From the NCBI GenBank assembly GCA_905221605.1, contig CAJNDS010000042.1, positions 43,501-107,500 of the forward strand: a stretch of DNA of 64,000 bases, given 5' to 3'. This stretch comes from Symbiodinium natans (taxonomy: Eukaryota; Sar; Dinophyceae; Suessiales; Symbiodiniaceae). The first letter of the stretch is position 1. Each line of letters opens with the position of its first letter. Below, piece by piece: positions 1 to 12,588 of the stretch. Made by a program: the position numbers and the translations under genes. The notes under the pieces were generated by a model. That model was not told the DNA's origin. It made no database searches and saw only the letters and a list, made by a program, of their open reading frames with translations.

Positions 1-744
1 ACTAGTCATGCGCTTTCAGCTTAATTTCGCCTCAACTACTAGCGGAACACCCAAATGGGGGGAGGGGGGGGGGGGGGTTGGGGATCTGACTGGCCACTTC
101 AGCCTATTGCTGCCCAAGCCCGAAACCACGTCTTGCTACGTGGGGCAGGCGACTCCACGTCAGCAAGCAAGTCATGCTGTTGTCCGAGTTGTGTAAGGGT
201 ACTGGCAGAGAGACTTTAACACGGCCTGTGCAACAGCAAGCGCTTAGGCGATGCCCAAAATGGTGTCAGCGCACAGGGGTTCTTGGAAAGTGTACACGAT
301 CGAAAACTACAATGTTGCTGACAAATCCTACACAGATGCTTTGCCTGTATGATTGTACGAGATGGTACCATGATGTGCCATGCCTCCGAACGCCCGTAGG
401 TCCGCAAGCCACCCAAACTCTGAACAAAGATTCACTGATCTGAGCGAGAAGGCAACAGCAAAGCGAGCCTCTCTTTCAAGAGCGCCGCCAACCGTTCACT
501 TGAGGCAGCATGACGGCTTAAGGATGGCGGCTTCCTCAGAAAAGAATGGTATGATGACTATTCTCAGCGGGCTCTTGTTGCTGACCTATGTGCACAGTGG
601 TCGACATGTGATGTCACAGCCCAGACACGGCCAATAGGAAGGCAAACCGGTTTTGCTGCAGGCAGGCTGAGCAGATACCAAGCTGCCACCACATCCCATC
701 AAGACAGTCGATGGAGGGGAGCGTCTTGTCTGTGTGTACTGATA
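1..744. other. No gene resolved; G-rich tract near the edge
   Basis: No reading frame here looks like a conserved protein on either strand. The only clear structure is a nearly pure G tract at about 57-80. A few short open frames exist, but their composition is random and they lack usable splice context. A short exon could still be hidden, because exons of 30-80 nt are normal in this window. Confidence 0.5.
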
Positions 745-1077
745 TCAAGAAGAGTGCACAAGGGACCTAAAAAGGTCACTTGGACTCTCTTGTCCCAAAA
801 ACACATGTGCCTTCATGTGCCTCATCCAATAGTCTGTGCCACAGCTCATCAATGCGTACGTGTCCCGTCTAGAGACATAGAGCCAATGCAGCATTTCGTT
901 GACTTCCATGCTTGCAGACGCTCTCGCAACTAAGCGACACGAACCGCCTATGATGCTATTGACAAGCAAATCAGAACTGGCGTGGGCGTGAGGTTCTGGC
1001 GGCGCAAAGCCGTGACGGTCACTGCTCCGAAGCGGATGTTCCAGTGCCTGCACTCGCAGCTTTCTGCCATTTGTCAA
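745..1077 (-). CDS. Possible coding segment, unrecognised
   Basis: This is an open frame of 110 codons on the strand that carries every other gene. The composition is plausible for protein, but I recognise no domain and cannot place splice sites with confidence. It could be an exon or a chance frame. It is listed only because the strand agrees and the frame is longer than its neighbours. Confidence 0.18.
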   Translation of the reverse strand: MTNGRKLRVQALEHPLRSSDRHGFAPPEPHAHASSDLLVNSIIGGSCRLVARASASMEVNEMLHWLYVSRRDTYALMSCGTDYWMRHMKAHVFLGQESPSDLFRSLVHSS

Positions 1078-1220
1078 GGTCGTTCAAGCCCTGCGTTCAG
1101 TCCACGAGCTGCACGATAAAGAAAGCAGGCGGGTGTCGGCTCTTCTGTAGCGAGTGCTCGGCTGAGCTGGGCACGGCATGGGTTGCTGTCAGCGAAGCAG
1201 GGATGGGCCTGTCACAGAGT

Positions 1221-1481
1221 TCAGAAACACGAAGCTTTGATGTTTCGACTTTCGATGTCTTTAAGTGCCTGGTTCGGGTGTCCCGCACCGTCAACTCCAA
1301 CTTCTCCGCTGGAGGCCTGGCACAAGGGGTATTTTAACAGTATTCCAAGGGTTGCGGCTTGGCATTCAGGGAGAAGGTATGACAGAGCAGGCTCTGCATT
1401 CCACTCTCGGCACTGGATGCAAGGCTTCAGGTCGTCGAGCTTGGGCTCTTTGAAGCTCACTCTTGTGCAACACGCCGGCAT
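1221..1481 (-). CDS. Possible coding exon, unrecognised
   Basis: The first half of this minus-strand frame (about 1330-1460) reads like real protein, with mixed charge and regular hydrophobic residues and two Cys in 'KPCIQCREW'. The part below about 1330 is less convincing and may be intron. No family is recognised and the flanking exons were not resolved. Confidence 0.25.
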   Translation of the reverse strand: MPACCTRVSFKEPKLDDLKPCIQCREWNAEPALSYLLPECQAATLGILLKYPLCQASSGEVGVDGAGHPNQALKDIESRNIKASCF

Positions 1482-1499
1482 GACACGATGGATATGTGC

Positions 1500-3274
1500 G
1501 TGGCCTCAGCGTAAGAAAATCTCCAACGCCGGGAGGGGCCAGAGGCCATCAGAGGCCAAGGGGTGCACGAGTTCTGAGGCTGGAATACCCCGCGCAAGAC
1601 AAATTCCACCGACCCCGACAGATTGGGCGGACGACCATGTACTGCGCATCGTGGCGAAATGCGTCCGTGGGAGGCTTTTCGATCACATCCTTGCAACCGA
1701 CAGGATCTGACTGTTCTGCTTAGCTTCCCTGGATTCGCTGCTAAGGTTTTTCATAATGCCAAACACACAGTCAGTCCTCTCTGACGTCCTCTGGCGCAGG
1801 CATCGTCTTGGCCTCCCCATCACCAGACGCTCTCCTCTCCTAGAGTCTGCGCCTTTCGAGGCGCCACCAGCAATACCAACAACCCCCCACCACGCCAGGC
1901 TGCGGACGCAGAAAGCCTCGAACTCATCCTCCTTTCCAGAATGCTCCGCCCTGCAGAAGTCTTGGCATGGGAAGGCACACTGCTTCAGTCAGGAGATTCC
2001 AAACTGAGCCTGTTCATACACATTCCTTCCCGCATCGATGCTGAGCGTATACAAAGAATCCGCTCCAGAACAGCAAAAGCTACGCAAGAGGCTAGGGGTT
2101 ACGCGTTCGGAGATGCCTGGGGTGTGGGAGCTGCTTCGAAGTTTCTTGAAGCTGCTGGCCTGAGCCTGGCTCGCTCGCTGGCCCGGACACGTGGGTAATT
2201 GCGCCTGAGCAGACACGAACATTAAAATGTTCCTATCCCCCCATCTCCATCTACCTATGGCTGCAAGATATAGATAGATTCGTGCATCTGCTACATACAT
2301 ATGTGGCATCTGTTGCAAATGTTACATGTGTTATGCTATATATGGAAAATATGCGGAGATATACGCATGCTTACCCACTCTCCCACGACAAAGCGCCTGC
2401 CGCCATTGCTGTCATGGGGCGGGTGGGGTGCCAACATACCAGAACTCCAAAAGTTTAAGGCACAGTATTCCAAGATTCACACAACAAGGAGGCTCAGATG
2501 TCCAAACCTTCACAAATCCACACAGGAGCTCGCCGTCTTCACCATTTGCATACGCCACCATACACCGACAAATGGAGGGGTCCCTTACCCGCGTGCTACC
2601 GATGCACCAACCAGTAAATACCATTAGTCGTGTCTTCGAGAAGAAACAGCCCTTCTACATGTGGGGGAACGAAACAAAAACAACGAGCACATGTGTACTC
2701 CCCCCCCCCCCCTAAAAGAAACACCCTCAATATGATTTCAGCGAACCCCACCTGGGGGGGGGGGGTGGGGGGTGCGTGGTTTTTGGAGGGGTAAATATTT
2801 ATAGATGCATACGTATATATAGTATGTACAGATATGTAGTATCTAACATCTACACATATAAGGACGTTGCTGTGACAGCGTAGCGCACCTGGCGCTCGGA
2901 GCTGGAGGAGGGCTTGCAACAGCGGCCATGGGCTCCGGGCTGCAGCTGCGGTACTGGGTATGAACCCTAAACGCCCTAAACCCCAAACCCTGAACACACT
3001 CACAATCCGAATGTAACATCGACTCTCTAACGGCTAGTAGGAGCCTGCATCCTGAACTTGCACAGCGTGCTATGGGACTCATATTCAGTAGCTGGGAAAG
3101 CCGGAGTTGAGCCAAGGCATCCCGCGCGAGAAAACATCGGGACACAAGAGGCATCTAGCCATCAGCAATGCCCCTTCAGCTGCCCCGCGTTGCGGCGACA
3201 TGATCCGGAGATTGCACGCATGCAGATGAAGATGGCCATACCTTGCCCTGCCAGTAGTGCTCTCGACCCACCCA
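1500..3274. other. No gene resolved; C/G runs and a degenerate telomere-like stretch
   Basis: No convincing coding exon was found. Visible structure: a C run at about 2701-2712, a G run at about 2754-2773, an AT-rich stretch with ATA/TAT steps at about 2800-2860, and a degenerate CCCTAAA-like stretch at about 2966-2998. One minus-strand frame at about 3020-3160 could be exon, but this was not provable. Confidence 0.45.
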
Positions 3275-3392
3275 TTAATAAATAATTATTATTATTACAC
3301 TTATAATTACAATTATGATGATTATTTCATTTATTATTAGTATTGTTATTATTCGTATTCTTATTGTTACTAGTATTATTAATCATAAATGA
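3275..3392. repeat. AT-rich low-complexity tract (ATT/TTA)
   Basis: About 115 nt made almost only of A and T, dominated by irregular ATT, TTA and ATA steps. It stands out sharply against GC-balanced flanks. It is a degenerate trinucleotide microsatellite with no coding potential. Confidence 0.85.
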
Positions 3393-3476
3393 AGGCCCGG
3401 AGTGGCCGCAGCTCCTCCGTGATGCTAAGCCACACCGCTTTGAGCGTTCGGGGCTGAGGTTCGAGGGCCAAGAAGA

Positions 3477-3522
3477 GGTTTAGGGTTTAGGGTTTAGGGT
3501 TCAGGGTTTAGGGTTTAGGGAG
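3477..3522. repeat. Interstitial telomere-like repeat (TTTAGGG)
   Basis: About six consecutive copies of TTTAGGG, one with a single change (TTCAGGG). This heptamer is the Arabidopsis-type telomere repeat also used by dinoflagellates. The tract is far too short and internal to be a chromosome end, so it is an interstitial telomeric sequence. Confidence 0.92.
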
Positions 3523-3611
3523 TCTTAAACTGTTTTTCGTCGGGGCCCTTTGCACTTCAGGCCGGAACAGGAAAATCACCAGAAGGCAGACTGAAGAATC
3601 ACCAATCGTAA

Positions 3612-4650
3612 CTAGCGATTTATTGGAGAAGGGCAACCTTCGGCCAGGTATGTATAGGGATGATCTCGCACCCTTGGGTCTGCCAGCGTGTGTCTTGAAA
3701 CTCTAACCCCCACACCGTCGGACTTGCTTTGCAAGCCAAGCACCCGGTCAGAGTTTACTGCCTGTTCCAGCCGGACATCAAAACGAATTCTCGGATTCAC
3801 ACATCGCAAATGGACACATCGTTGCCAGAGGCGTCACTTTTGTGAGAGCCTGACTTGGCTTTGGTCAGGCTTGTCGTGTCACAGGTTACTACTTACTACT
3901 TCAGGGAGCTCCGGGCCCCCGCAGGCTATGTTCCTGTGCCGGAAACAGCTGCTGCAAGCAGGACTACAGGAATGTTGCAAGAGGTTTTGCCGGGGCACAG
4001 GTGCTCTCCCGTCCCTGTACACACCGCAATGGTCCCTCTTTCTGCATGTCTCTGCTACTTTTCTGCTACCCTTCTTCCGTGTAGGGATTCTCCGCCAGCT
4101 CCTCAGAACGTTCTCGGATGCAGGCGAAGTTGGCATCCTGCATCAATCTTCTGGATTCGGATTCCGCTTCCGCGGTTGCAGCCAGTAGTGTAGGACTTGG
4201 ACTAAGTTTCGGCTACACATGGCTACACCAAGTCTGTAGTTGCTACTCTGCGCCTGCACATCTTGCCCGTTCAGACCACCCAGCATGCAAATAACAGCAG
4301 AAGTGTTCGTAGAGTCATCAAATTCAAACAAAGCTCAAACCCGACAATCGTCGGTTCTGACTGCACCAGGAGCCATCGGAAGACATGCCGAAGTACACTG
4401 TCTAGGAGCATGCTAGATTGCACCTCACTGAAGCAATTGCAACTGCTACTGCCGAGTCCAGCATCCAGGACAGAAGCCGCAAGAAACCACTGCAGTCGAT
4501 GCAGCTGCCCCGCTGCTCCACCTCCCCAAAGCGGATGCTCACTGCAAATTCTACGGGGGGGCCTTGCTGGACAGCCATGTTGCGCATGAGACATCTACAC
4601 TCCATTCCCGAAGTATCCGGTCTCGAATCCGCACGAAGACACAATACGTG
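3612..4650 (-). CDS. Unrecognised gene, several coding exons
   Basis: Four separated minus-strand stretches have strong protein-like composition: about 4440-4610 (includes 'VEFAVSIRFGEVEQRG'), about 4255-4330 ('DDSTNTSAVICMLGGL'), about 4085-4185 (acidic, 'MQDANFACIRERSEEL'), and about 3700-3800 ('RIRFDVRLEQAVNSDRV'). They are separated by non-coding gaps of intron size, as in the better resolved genes here. I recognise no domain, and the exact exon ends and start were not determined. The order and shared strand suggest one gene, but two cannot be excluded. Confidence 0.4.
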
Positions 4651-5780
4651 ATTTAATATGTGTTAGCGTCGGCCTCAGCACATGCTGCCAAGAGGAGTAT
4701 GTTGGAGGGGTTTCTGCTTTGCATGGTGTGTATGGAAGACACAATGCAGCGGCACACTATGCTCACCTATAAAGTATACTACAAGGATATAGCTGGGTAT
4801 CTTCAAGCGGTCCATGTTGGCAAGAAGTCGGCCCGTCTGAGGGTGCAGCAGGCAAGGTGTTCTGCATATCAAGTGCAGCTCGCGCCTGGTAAGACAACAC
4901 CAGGGATTCTCTATGCGCAAGATGCACTTCTAGCCAGCTTGTGCCAGCGTTATATTGGTCGTGCGCGAATCACTCGCCGAAAGTTCACTGCGAGGACTTG
5001 CTGCTCTCCACGCCTACGAGGGCTAACGGTCGCGCTTGCGCCTTCAGCAGTTTCAAGTGGGTTGGCGTCAGAGGAACTCCAAGCTCACCTTAAGTCCGAT
5101 TGTCAAGGCATCCATCGCAGTCCATCGCATTTGCACTGCAACGTTTTCGAAGTACTCTGCTCTGCTCCCCGTCGTCCTACGCACCTACACAATGCGATAT
5201 TCGCGCGCTGCGCCCTGCGCGCCACATCCTTGGAGAGCGGCGCAGCAGCTTCCACAGCCGCGAATGGGTAAGCTTCGGTTCCTCGGTCACCACGCTGTCC
5301 CAGGGTCCAGTCGCAAACTCGCAAACCGCCACAACCGCAACATCCTACAACAGCGGACTCGACTTGATGTCTGCACTTGCAGCACTTTGCTCAGTGATGG
5401 CCGGGGCATGAGCAGACTGAGGCTCTTCTGATGAAATCCGCTCCAGGCCTGAAGGATCTCACGAATTTGAGCATCAACACCCTGTCGATGCCCGCTTTTT
5501 GCACTTTGTGCCCTTCAATTTTTGGTGCTATTTGCAAGGGTTGCCGTACTCGGGGTATGGTCACTAGGGCGTCCCGAGCAGTGCTCCCGAGGCGAGTGTC
5601 TGAAGATGTCTGAAGTGCTGAAAGCTACGGGAATCGGATGTGTCGGGGTCGCGATCCCGGCAGCTGTCGTAGGTACAGATTCAATGATATGAGATGGGCT
5701 CAAGGCTCGCGGTATATGGGGATTGCGTAGGAACTACCACTCCACCGGGAAGCTGAAGGAGAGTGCACTATTAAATACCC
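4651..5780. other. Mostly unresolved, a few coding-like minus-strand stretches
   Basis: Short minus-strand stretches at about 5010-5090 and 5150-5280 read like protein (the first includes 'PLTPTHLKLLKAQARPLA'), but I could not join them into a model or name a family. The overlapping plus-strand frames of similar length look like their shadows. Confidence 0.3.
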
Positions 5781-5781
5781 T

Positions 5782-5991
5782 TCAACTGAGCAGAAAGTAC
5801 AAGGAACGAGTATTGGCAACATGTCCGAGTGTATGCTGCACTTGACACCATCTTCGTCTGCGGCCCACACTGGGTTCAGGGACAGGTTCCTCATCTGAGT
5901 CGCTGTCACTCCTCCTGTCCTCGGCTTTGCTGCCAGCAGTCCCCACCTCCTGAGCCCCGTCATTTGAGCCTCGAAATGGCCTCCTGAGCAC
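5782..5991 (-). CDS. Acidic/basic low-complexity coding exon, unrecognised
   Basis: The frame encodes a segment with a Ser-Asp-Ser-Asp-Ser-Asp-Glu-Glu run followed by prolines and an Arg cluster ('SVGRRRRW'). Such alternating Ser/Asp runs resemble casein-kinase-2 sites in disordered linkers; that is an analogy, not an identification. Flanking exons were not resolved. Confidence 0.35.
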   Translation of the reverse strand: MLRRPFRGSNDGAQEVGTAGSKAEDRRSDSDSDEEPVPEPSVGRRRRWCQVQHTLGHVANTRSLYFLLS

Positions 5992-6895
5992 GTGGCATTA
6001 GAATGCTCGCACCATGTAACGAAGACCTCGGCACGCCAAGGCTGAGGTACTAACAAGCGACCATAGCAAAAACCAACTGACTTGCCAGCGACCTTGACTC
6101 TTAGGAGTCAGCAACCCGAAGCTCCTCTTGCTCTTTGTCAGAGAAGAGGTGCGATCTGGTTTGACTTTCCACCTCGAAACAACTTAAGAATTTTGCAAAT
6201 AATCTACTGGCATCTACTGAGTAGATCGGAGTCATGGAGAGCCTGAATACCCATCATCAACATGTCCTGGCTCCGGGGGTCTCGCTGTCTTAACATCCTC
6301 TTCGGTCTGCAGGACGCGCAGGAAGTGCACCTGATAACACAGCTTAATCAACCCAGCATGGTGTGGGGAGAGTCAAAAAAGCCAGACTCAGGCACGCAGC
6401 GCACACAGGCAGACACAGAGAGAGACAGATAGGCAATAAACGGAGGACGGACAGACAAAGGAAAGAAAAACCAACAGACGCAGACGAAGAACAGACGGAG
6501 AGCAGACTCAAGAAACATGCAGAGACACGTGAGGACACACCGAGATGGGAACAAACACCCGCACGCCCAGAACATGGACATAAACACAGCACCCGCCGAG
6601 CCCCGCACGAAATTCCAGAACGTGATGCCTGGAGCGCCGGGCAGCCCCACCTCCTCCTGAAGGCCACGTTAACCCAAAGAAGGCCAGAATTGCGACACAG
6701 TGTCTGAGCTTTCAAAGAGTGCTGTCACAAACAATGTTGCACCTCACTTGCACCTCCACGGCGTGCGGAGAGGCGCGCTTGCTCGAGCAGGCCTCGCACC
6801 CACATCGGCGAATCAAACATGCATGAAGCGTGTTGGGCCGAAACTTTTGAAACCATCTTGAGAGAGGGGCGAACGAAGTGCCTCTGATCGTCCAC

Positions 6896-9317
6896 CTACG
6901 TTCGACCACCCGAAAGGACAGCGGCAAGCTGGAAAATTTTTTGCGGAGGCTCATGACTCGTGAGCGTTGAAGTCCAAGCAGCTGTGCGAAGATCAATCTT
7001 CAAGTCAGACAGAAGTGGTGGCATTTCGTCGCGAGTAAGCTTCCGATTGCCGTCTGTGTCGTACCTCGATGCTGGCATGCGCTTGACAGTGCTGCCCTGC
7101 TTGTCTTGCAACATCAGGGTTCTTTGTCACTACCACTCTCCAGCTTCCATGTGCCCAAGTACCACTTTGCACCCAATCATACTTGACAAAACTTCTTGAG
7201 CTTCAACATCAACAGATCGAGACAATTGAGCCTCTCTACCCCTTTAGAATCATCTTGAATCATCTTGAACCTTCCCTTGGAAAATTCCGAGTCGGTCGAG
7301 TCGACTAAGCCTGAGACTTGTCGAAGGCCTGCTGAAAGGTTCGGACCTGTTGCAACTGCTACCTTATGTCATATGTGCTGTATACTATATACAATAAACT
7401 ACATACCATGCATATATACACATACAGGCACAGATAAATACGTAGACACGCCAACTAAGAGCTCAATCTTATTTACAAGTACTACACTATGCAAGATTCA
7501 CATGAAGCGCCCTATTCCCCGATTCCCGACAAGCCGGTGAGTCCCCGAGCCTCGTCATCTGTAAAGCCTGCCTGGCACATTGTTTCGTAGAGATGTAGCA
7601 GGCACCACGTGAGACCACAAGTCATGCCCCACTTCTGAAAGGAAGGGTCCACCAAAACCCCACCACCTGCTTTCGCATCTGGCTCAGGATTTGCCGCCGC
7701 ATGTTGTCAAGCACCTGCACGAAGTCGTCCTTGGGAGCCGCAAAGCTCCCGCAGATTTGCGGGCTCCAGATGTGTGCTCCACAAGGGCAAGATCTGCACA
7801 AAAACCCTGGGCCCTGCACGAAATCAATGTAGCGTGAGTCCCGAACCCCTGGTCAAATCTTCTGAAGGAAATCGCCCGACTTTCCAGAGATAAAAGCTCC
7901 ACAAAGCTCGGAGCTGCCAGTGCCCGCCTTGCAGACACTGGCTTATCACGCTGACGCTGACACGCCGATCCATTTGTGTAAGCACTGACCTCAGGATGAC
8001 AGACACAGAGAAAGCGAGTTCAGAATCCTCAATGTCAATGAAAGCCTGAGGGTAGTTGAGGGAAGAGCTTCAGGCAGTCTTGCTTCAGAACAAGTTCGTC
8101 TTCGCAGTTGCGGTCGAAGACCTGATAGTACATCGGATGCTGCAGAGACGAAAGACTTCAACAACGATGCCGCTGCCTGCTTCAGGTGGCTGAGGCACTC
8201 ATCACGGTGAAGCCTCGGCAGCAAGCCAGAACCACCTGAAGAATGGATTCCAAAGGGCACGTGACATCACAAGACTTGGCCCCTCACCGAATCAGCCTCA
8301 AGAACCTGATCCAATGCATGCCAGCCCGGATGAAACAAAGATGGACAGGTTGAGGTTTCGAGTTGGGGAGTTTAGATGAGTTTAGGGTTTGCTGGCAGTC
8401 CCTCTTCCCTGTAGGACGCATGGCTGCTCGAAAGTCTTACAACACCACGGTGTCGACGTTGTCGACTGCAAAGCAAACTACTTGCGGCCAGGGTCTAGAG
8501 CGTCCCCATTTACCGCCATGCGACCTACCAACTACGACAGAACAAGCCGAAATCTTGAACGTGCTACCTTTCGTATTCAATTCCTCTTTCAGAAGAACAC
8601 AAAAAACTCAAAACATGGCAGACAAAGCAATCTGCTCCGAGCCACTCTGGAAAGCCCATTCGGTCGGCGCCGTCCAGGTTCACGGACTGGCGCAGCGTCG
8701 TGCGATTTCTTGTTTCAAGGAAGCCAGCAATGGGGAGGGGGTAAGATGGCTTGTGAAGTGCTCGATGATGCTCTAGCTCTAGGGGTGATGTTATGTTGAA
8801 TCCGAATCCAGGCATAAGTTGACGTCCAGAGTCAACGCTTCAGAGGGTTTCTCCTCAGTACGACCGAAGCCAAGCAAACCATGCGCAGCAAGTACACGGA
8901 GCCATGCAGGTTTGGGTCCTTGGACAAAATCACGGTGCCTGGAAGTAGCTGTCTGCGGCATCCAACCTTAAATCGGGCGCCTCTCCCAGTGCTTTGGATG
9001 CCTCATTTCACACTTTTGTATGCCGGGGTTGTGGCTCGATGCTGAAGCCCAGCCACCGCAATATGGAGGCGACCTCCAACACGCCCACCTGTCCCGAGCC
9101 TTAGGGTTCCATGGTGCCATCGTGCCACCCAACAGCACGACACTGCCCTGCACATCCCTGCACTACGCCACTACGCCGCTATGCCGCTATGCCTATGGCG
9201 AGCTCTGCAGGAGAGCTCCCAAGCGTGCTCTGGAATGTGGTTGACATGTCCATGACACCTCTGCTTGAGTCAACCACCTTCTGTGTCGAAAGCGCGAAAC
9301 ACCTCGAAGAACTCGTC
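6896..9317 (-). CDS. EF-hand calcium-binding protein (multi-exon)
   Basis: This is probably a calmodulin-superfamily Ca2+ sensor. The first resolved exons join cleanly. Exon 9278-9317 ends inside helix E ('EVFRAFDTE'). Exon 9036-9099 completes a perfect 12-residue loop (D-T-E-G-S-G-Q-V-G-V-L-E), giving acidic ligands at positions 1, 3 and 12, then helix 'VASILRWLGFS'. Exon 8939-8966 follows. Exon starting 8686 carries a second, loop-like 'NLDGADRMGFPEW'. Exon starting 8121 has a degenerate loop ('VFDRNCEDELVL'). An exon near 7670-7755 is helical ('DDFVQVLDNMRRQIL'). The exon starting 7063 has another good loop, D-T-D-G-N-R-K-L-T-R-D-E. Donors are GT, GC, GC where resolved. The N-terminus upstream of 9317 and the stop below 6900 were not found. 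Known EF-hand proteins bind Ca2+ through these loops; the target here is unknown. Confidence 0.68.
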
Positions 9318-9575
9318 CTAAGTGGGTCGGTGACAGAGCTCAGCCAGCCTCAAACGGCGCTGCAAAGTGAGGCAACCACGACATCGCATCGGCTGAATCC
9401 ATCCTTGGATACATCAATCGCAGATGTCGGCCGGGCGAGTTGGTCACCCAGCTTCCACCATCCCAGGTTCTGCCCACAAGCCCATTATTACCCAGTGTAT
9501 ACCCAGTGTCCGTGCGGCAGAAATCTTGCGCCAGGTGAACAAAGCATTCGAAATCGATTTCCTGGTCCTGCGCAG

Positions 9576-9577
<2 letters not shown>

Positions 9578-9611
<34 letters not shown>

Positions 9612-9790
9612 GCTCGCGTGCACAAACAACAGCCGACGCGGCTCTGTGTGTTGGTCGATCTCGATCTTTCTCTCTCTCTCTCTCTCTCTCTCTTCTTCTT
9701 ATTCTTATTCTTATTATTCTTCTTCTTCTTCTCATTCTTCTTCTTCTCATTATTATTCTTCTACTTCGCCTTCGTCTTCTTCTTCTTGTA
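9578..9790. repeat. Compound microsatellite (CA)n, (CT)n, (CTT/ATT)n
   Basis: A run of CA dinucleotides at 9578-9609 is followed by a CT run at about 9668-9692 and then irregular CTT, ATT and TTC steps to about 9790. Long open frames across it on both strands are artefacts of the repeat. It lies just upstream of the resolved start of the EF-hand gene. Confidence 0.95.
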
Positions 9791-10177
9791 CCCAGCGAAG
9801 GATCTCTCTCTCTCTCCGTCTCTCCTACACGCATAACCTCCCCGAAGGGAGGCCGCCCTCGCTGACTCTCTCTTTCTCTCGTCACTTGCTTTCGTTCGTA
9901 TGCTTTTCTCCATCCTTTGTACTTGCCTGTCTTTTCTCTCTGTTAACTCTTCATATTGACCACCCGTTTGCGCTGCTCTTCTTGCGGGCTTGGGGATGCT
10001 TTTGGGTGCCCTCAGCTTGAAGGGTGGAGCTGCAGTCCTTGGAGACCTTCTGTCGCTCCAGGAGGTCCTCCAAATCTGCTCGCCTCAGTCATCTTGGCGA
10101 GCTGCGTTGTTGTGACTCTGTGGCTCTCCTTGTGGTTCTCCTCCCCACCCTGAACGCCCATAAGAAACTTACCAAAC
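9791..10177. other. Pyrimidine-rich, no gene resolved
   Basis: The plus strand is rich in C and T, with scattered CTCT runs continuing the adjacent microsatellite. No minus-strand frame here has convincing protein composition. Confidence 0.45.
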
Positions 10178-11860
10178 TCAGCAGCACATCCGCACAAAAG
10201 ACATGGACCTCGTAAACAAAAAGCACAAGCCAAGCCCTACAGGGCCCATCTTGAAGCCAGAAGCGCTTCTAGGATGTGGCTCGTCCTCTGAGTTTTTGAG
10301 ACTTTTTGGAGTGCAGGGCCCAAAACCTGACCATATTGGGTTTTTGGAAAAAAGGCTTACGTCAATCAAGGTCAGGGTAGATGCAACCATGATCAACCTT
10401 GAGCGCCGTGCAAAGCAATATAGCCAAGGTATCGAAAAGCCTCCTTAGCACATGGTGACACGCTCGTGGCGAGCGGTCTCCAATGAAATGATGGAATGCA
10501 CTCTCTACACTGCAGTGCTACCTTCTGTGTGTACTTCACAGCAGACGACAGTCCCACTACGATTGCCAGCACGGGCAGCACCCTCACGTGTGCAGTCTTT
10601 TACCTCCAAGTGAATGAAGTATGTTTATTCCTGGCAGCATTTGTTGCGGCATCATTACTCCACAATCCATGACAGCTTGTGCTTGGGCACTGGCCTTCAG
10701 GTCGTCCTGCCGCAGCAGGCCTGGACGGATCTTTCATCGTCTGCACAAACTCAACAAAACGACGCCACGCACTCTGTGTTTTAAACAGCGGTTGTCACCT
10801 GATCCTATGTAGTCAACCTTGTCGAACTTTCGCCTGTACCTGGCATCAGCAAGACTCTGCAAGAAATGCAGAAAATGACAAGACACAGAACCTCTCACTT
10901 GCATTCCGTAATAAACGACGTGGAACATGTGGCCTGGTGTTATTCAGCAATGATGTATTAATCTTATTTGTGTGGCAGGGGTTGGCAGAGGCACCAGGTA
11001 ATCTCAGCCTCTCTAAGACGCCTTGCCCAAACCTGAGCATGCACAACACACAGGCTGCTGTACTGTGGCAACCGCGAATTATAATGTTCCAAAATTGCTG
11101 CGCAGCCAGGACTTCTGAGTGGGGCTCCAGGTACTCACGGAACTGCATACCCTGCCTGAGCTTACATGCCAAATATTTAAGGCACTTGGCGCATCGAAGC
11201 TCGATTGCCGGCTTTCTTGGCACGTGATTGATGCTGAATCACAACCGTCTTCCCTCGAAAGCTACGAGTACCTGGCAAGAACTCTGACCGCTTTTCTGCA
11301 TTCATGCTGCTGTACCCTAATTGGTTGTTCCCTCAGTACAGATATGACACATGTCACACATGTCCTTCTGATAGTTTCCTCCAAGTCACTCTTCCAAGTT
11401 CTGACCACCCTGCTGCCGAGACAAGGCTCGCTTGGCTGCCTGGACACGTCGAGGCAACGCACGGTGTGTCTTGTGCTTCGATGTGTAGCACCACTGCGTC
11501 AGAGCGCAGATGAGAGTTGCTGAGTAATTTCAGGGTCTTTCATACTCAAGCCATGGCCGCACAGGTTATCTTCACGGGGCTTAAGTATATGCAGCATACC
11601 ATGGCAGCGAGCTTACATGAGATTTGAAGGACGACTGCGCTGGGAAGGCCTTTTCCTCTTTCTTCTTCTGCATCTGCAGCAAAACCTGCCAGCAAACATG
11701 TCAAAACACGTCACAATGCAGGAATCTGAGATTTGAGAGCCGTCGTGGTTCAAGGCAACTGGCCTTAAAGAGTAGAAGTAGGGAGACAACTACTGGGCTT
11801 GCGTACCTGGCCTCGTTCACAAGCTTCACGCCCATGCTAAGCGTCTGTGGCCCAAACCTG
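10178..11860 (-). CDS. Unrecognised gene(s), several coding exons
   Basis: Several minus-strand stretches look coding. About 11800-11860 ('GPQTLSMGVKLVNE') and about 11625-11690 ('VLLQMQKKKEEKAFPAQ') join in phase across a GC donor and an AG|G acceptor, giving a lysine-rich helix. About 11330-11420 contains 'KSDLEETIRRTCVTCV'. About 11085-11220 contains 'CAKCLKYLACKLRQGMQF'. About 10760-10870 contains 'SLADARYRRKFDKVDYIG'. I recognise no family. The span may hold one gene or two; start and stop were not set. Confidence 0.38.
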
Positions 11861-11884
11861 GTCTGATACAACAAGAACCCTCAA

Positions 11885-12060
11885 CACGAAACCCTAGAAC
11901 CCCACCCTAAACAAACCCCACATGCGCTCGAGCTCTGCGTTCTCGACCCCGCCTTTTCATGGTACCGCCACGCTACACCTCCAAACCCTGCTCGTTAACC
12001 CTGGAAGCGCTGATCCTACACCTCAACCCTAACCTTGAACCCTAAACCCTAACCCACCAC
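11885..12060. repeat. Degenerate telomere-like repeats (CCCTAAA variants)
   Basis: Scattered CCCTAA and CCCTAAA units are interrupted by unrelated sequence, best preserved at about 12022-12056. A second weak stretch with ATAAACCC units lies at about 12340-12430. The orientation is CCCTAAA on the plus strand. These look like decayed interstitial telomeric sequence. Confidence 0.75.
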
Positions 12061-12588
12061 GAACCACGGAGAGCAGAGTGAACCATGAACGAGAGGCATG
12101 GGATCGAAGGGTGGTATGCACGGGGGAGGGGATGCCATGCCGATAAAGAAGGTAGCAAGCTTGCGGTGACCTGACGGCTCTCCAAAACGAAGAAGAGTCA
12201 ACATAAGCCCGAGATAGCACAGGAAAACTCACCCCGAAACAACCTCAAAGGAAACCCGAAATGAGTTCAACATGTTATTTCGGGTGGTTGTATAGCTTAG
12301 CATGTTTCAACAAGACATTTGTCTCCAAAAAAACCTACACCCTCTGAACCTATGAACTCTATAAACCCAAAAATAATAACTATAAATAACTAAAAGCCCT
12401 ATAAACCCCATAAACCCTGCAGTATAAACCCTTCCTTTGCTTTGTTCGACTCGGCCCGCAGATTGCAGCGACTCTGATACCCGGGTGCCAGGCAAACTCA
12501 TCAGTGCATCTCCCATATCCCCTTCCGGCACCTGCCCACAACCCTCTCAGAGAAGCACAAAGAGGGCAAGAGGCAAGTGTCACCAAGC

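Noticed and set aside
9444-9885. Arg/Glu-rich and Ser-rich frames of 60 to 240 codons
   Set aside because: They are translations of CA, CT and CTT microsatellites.
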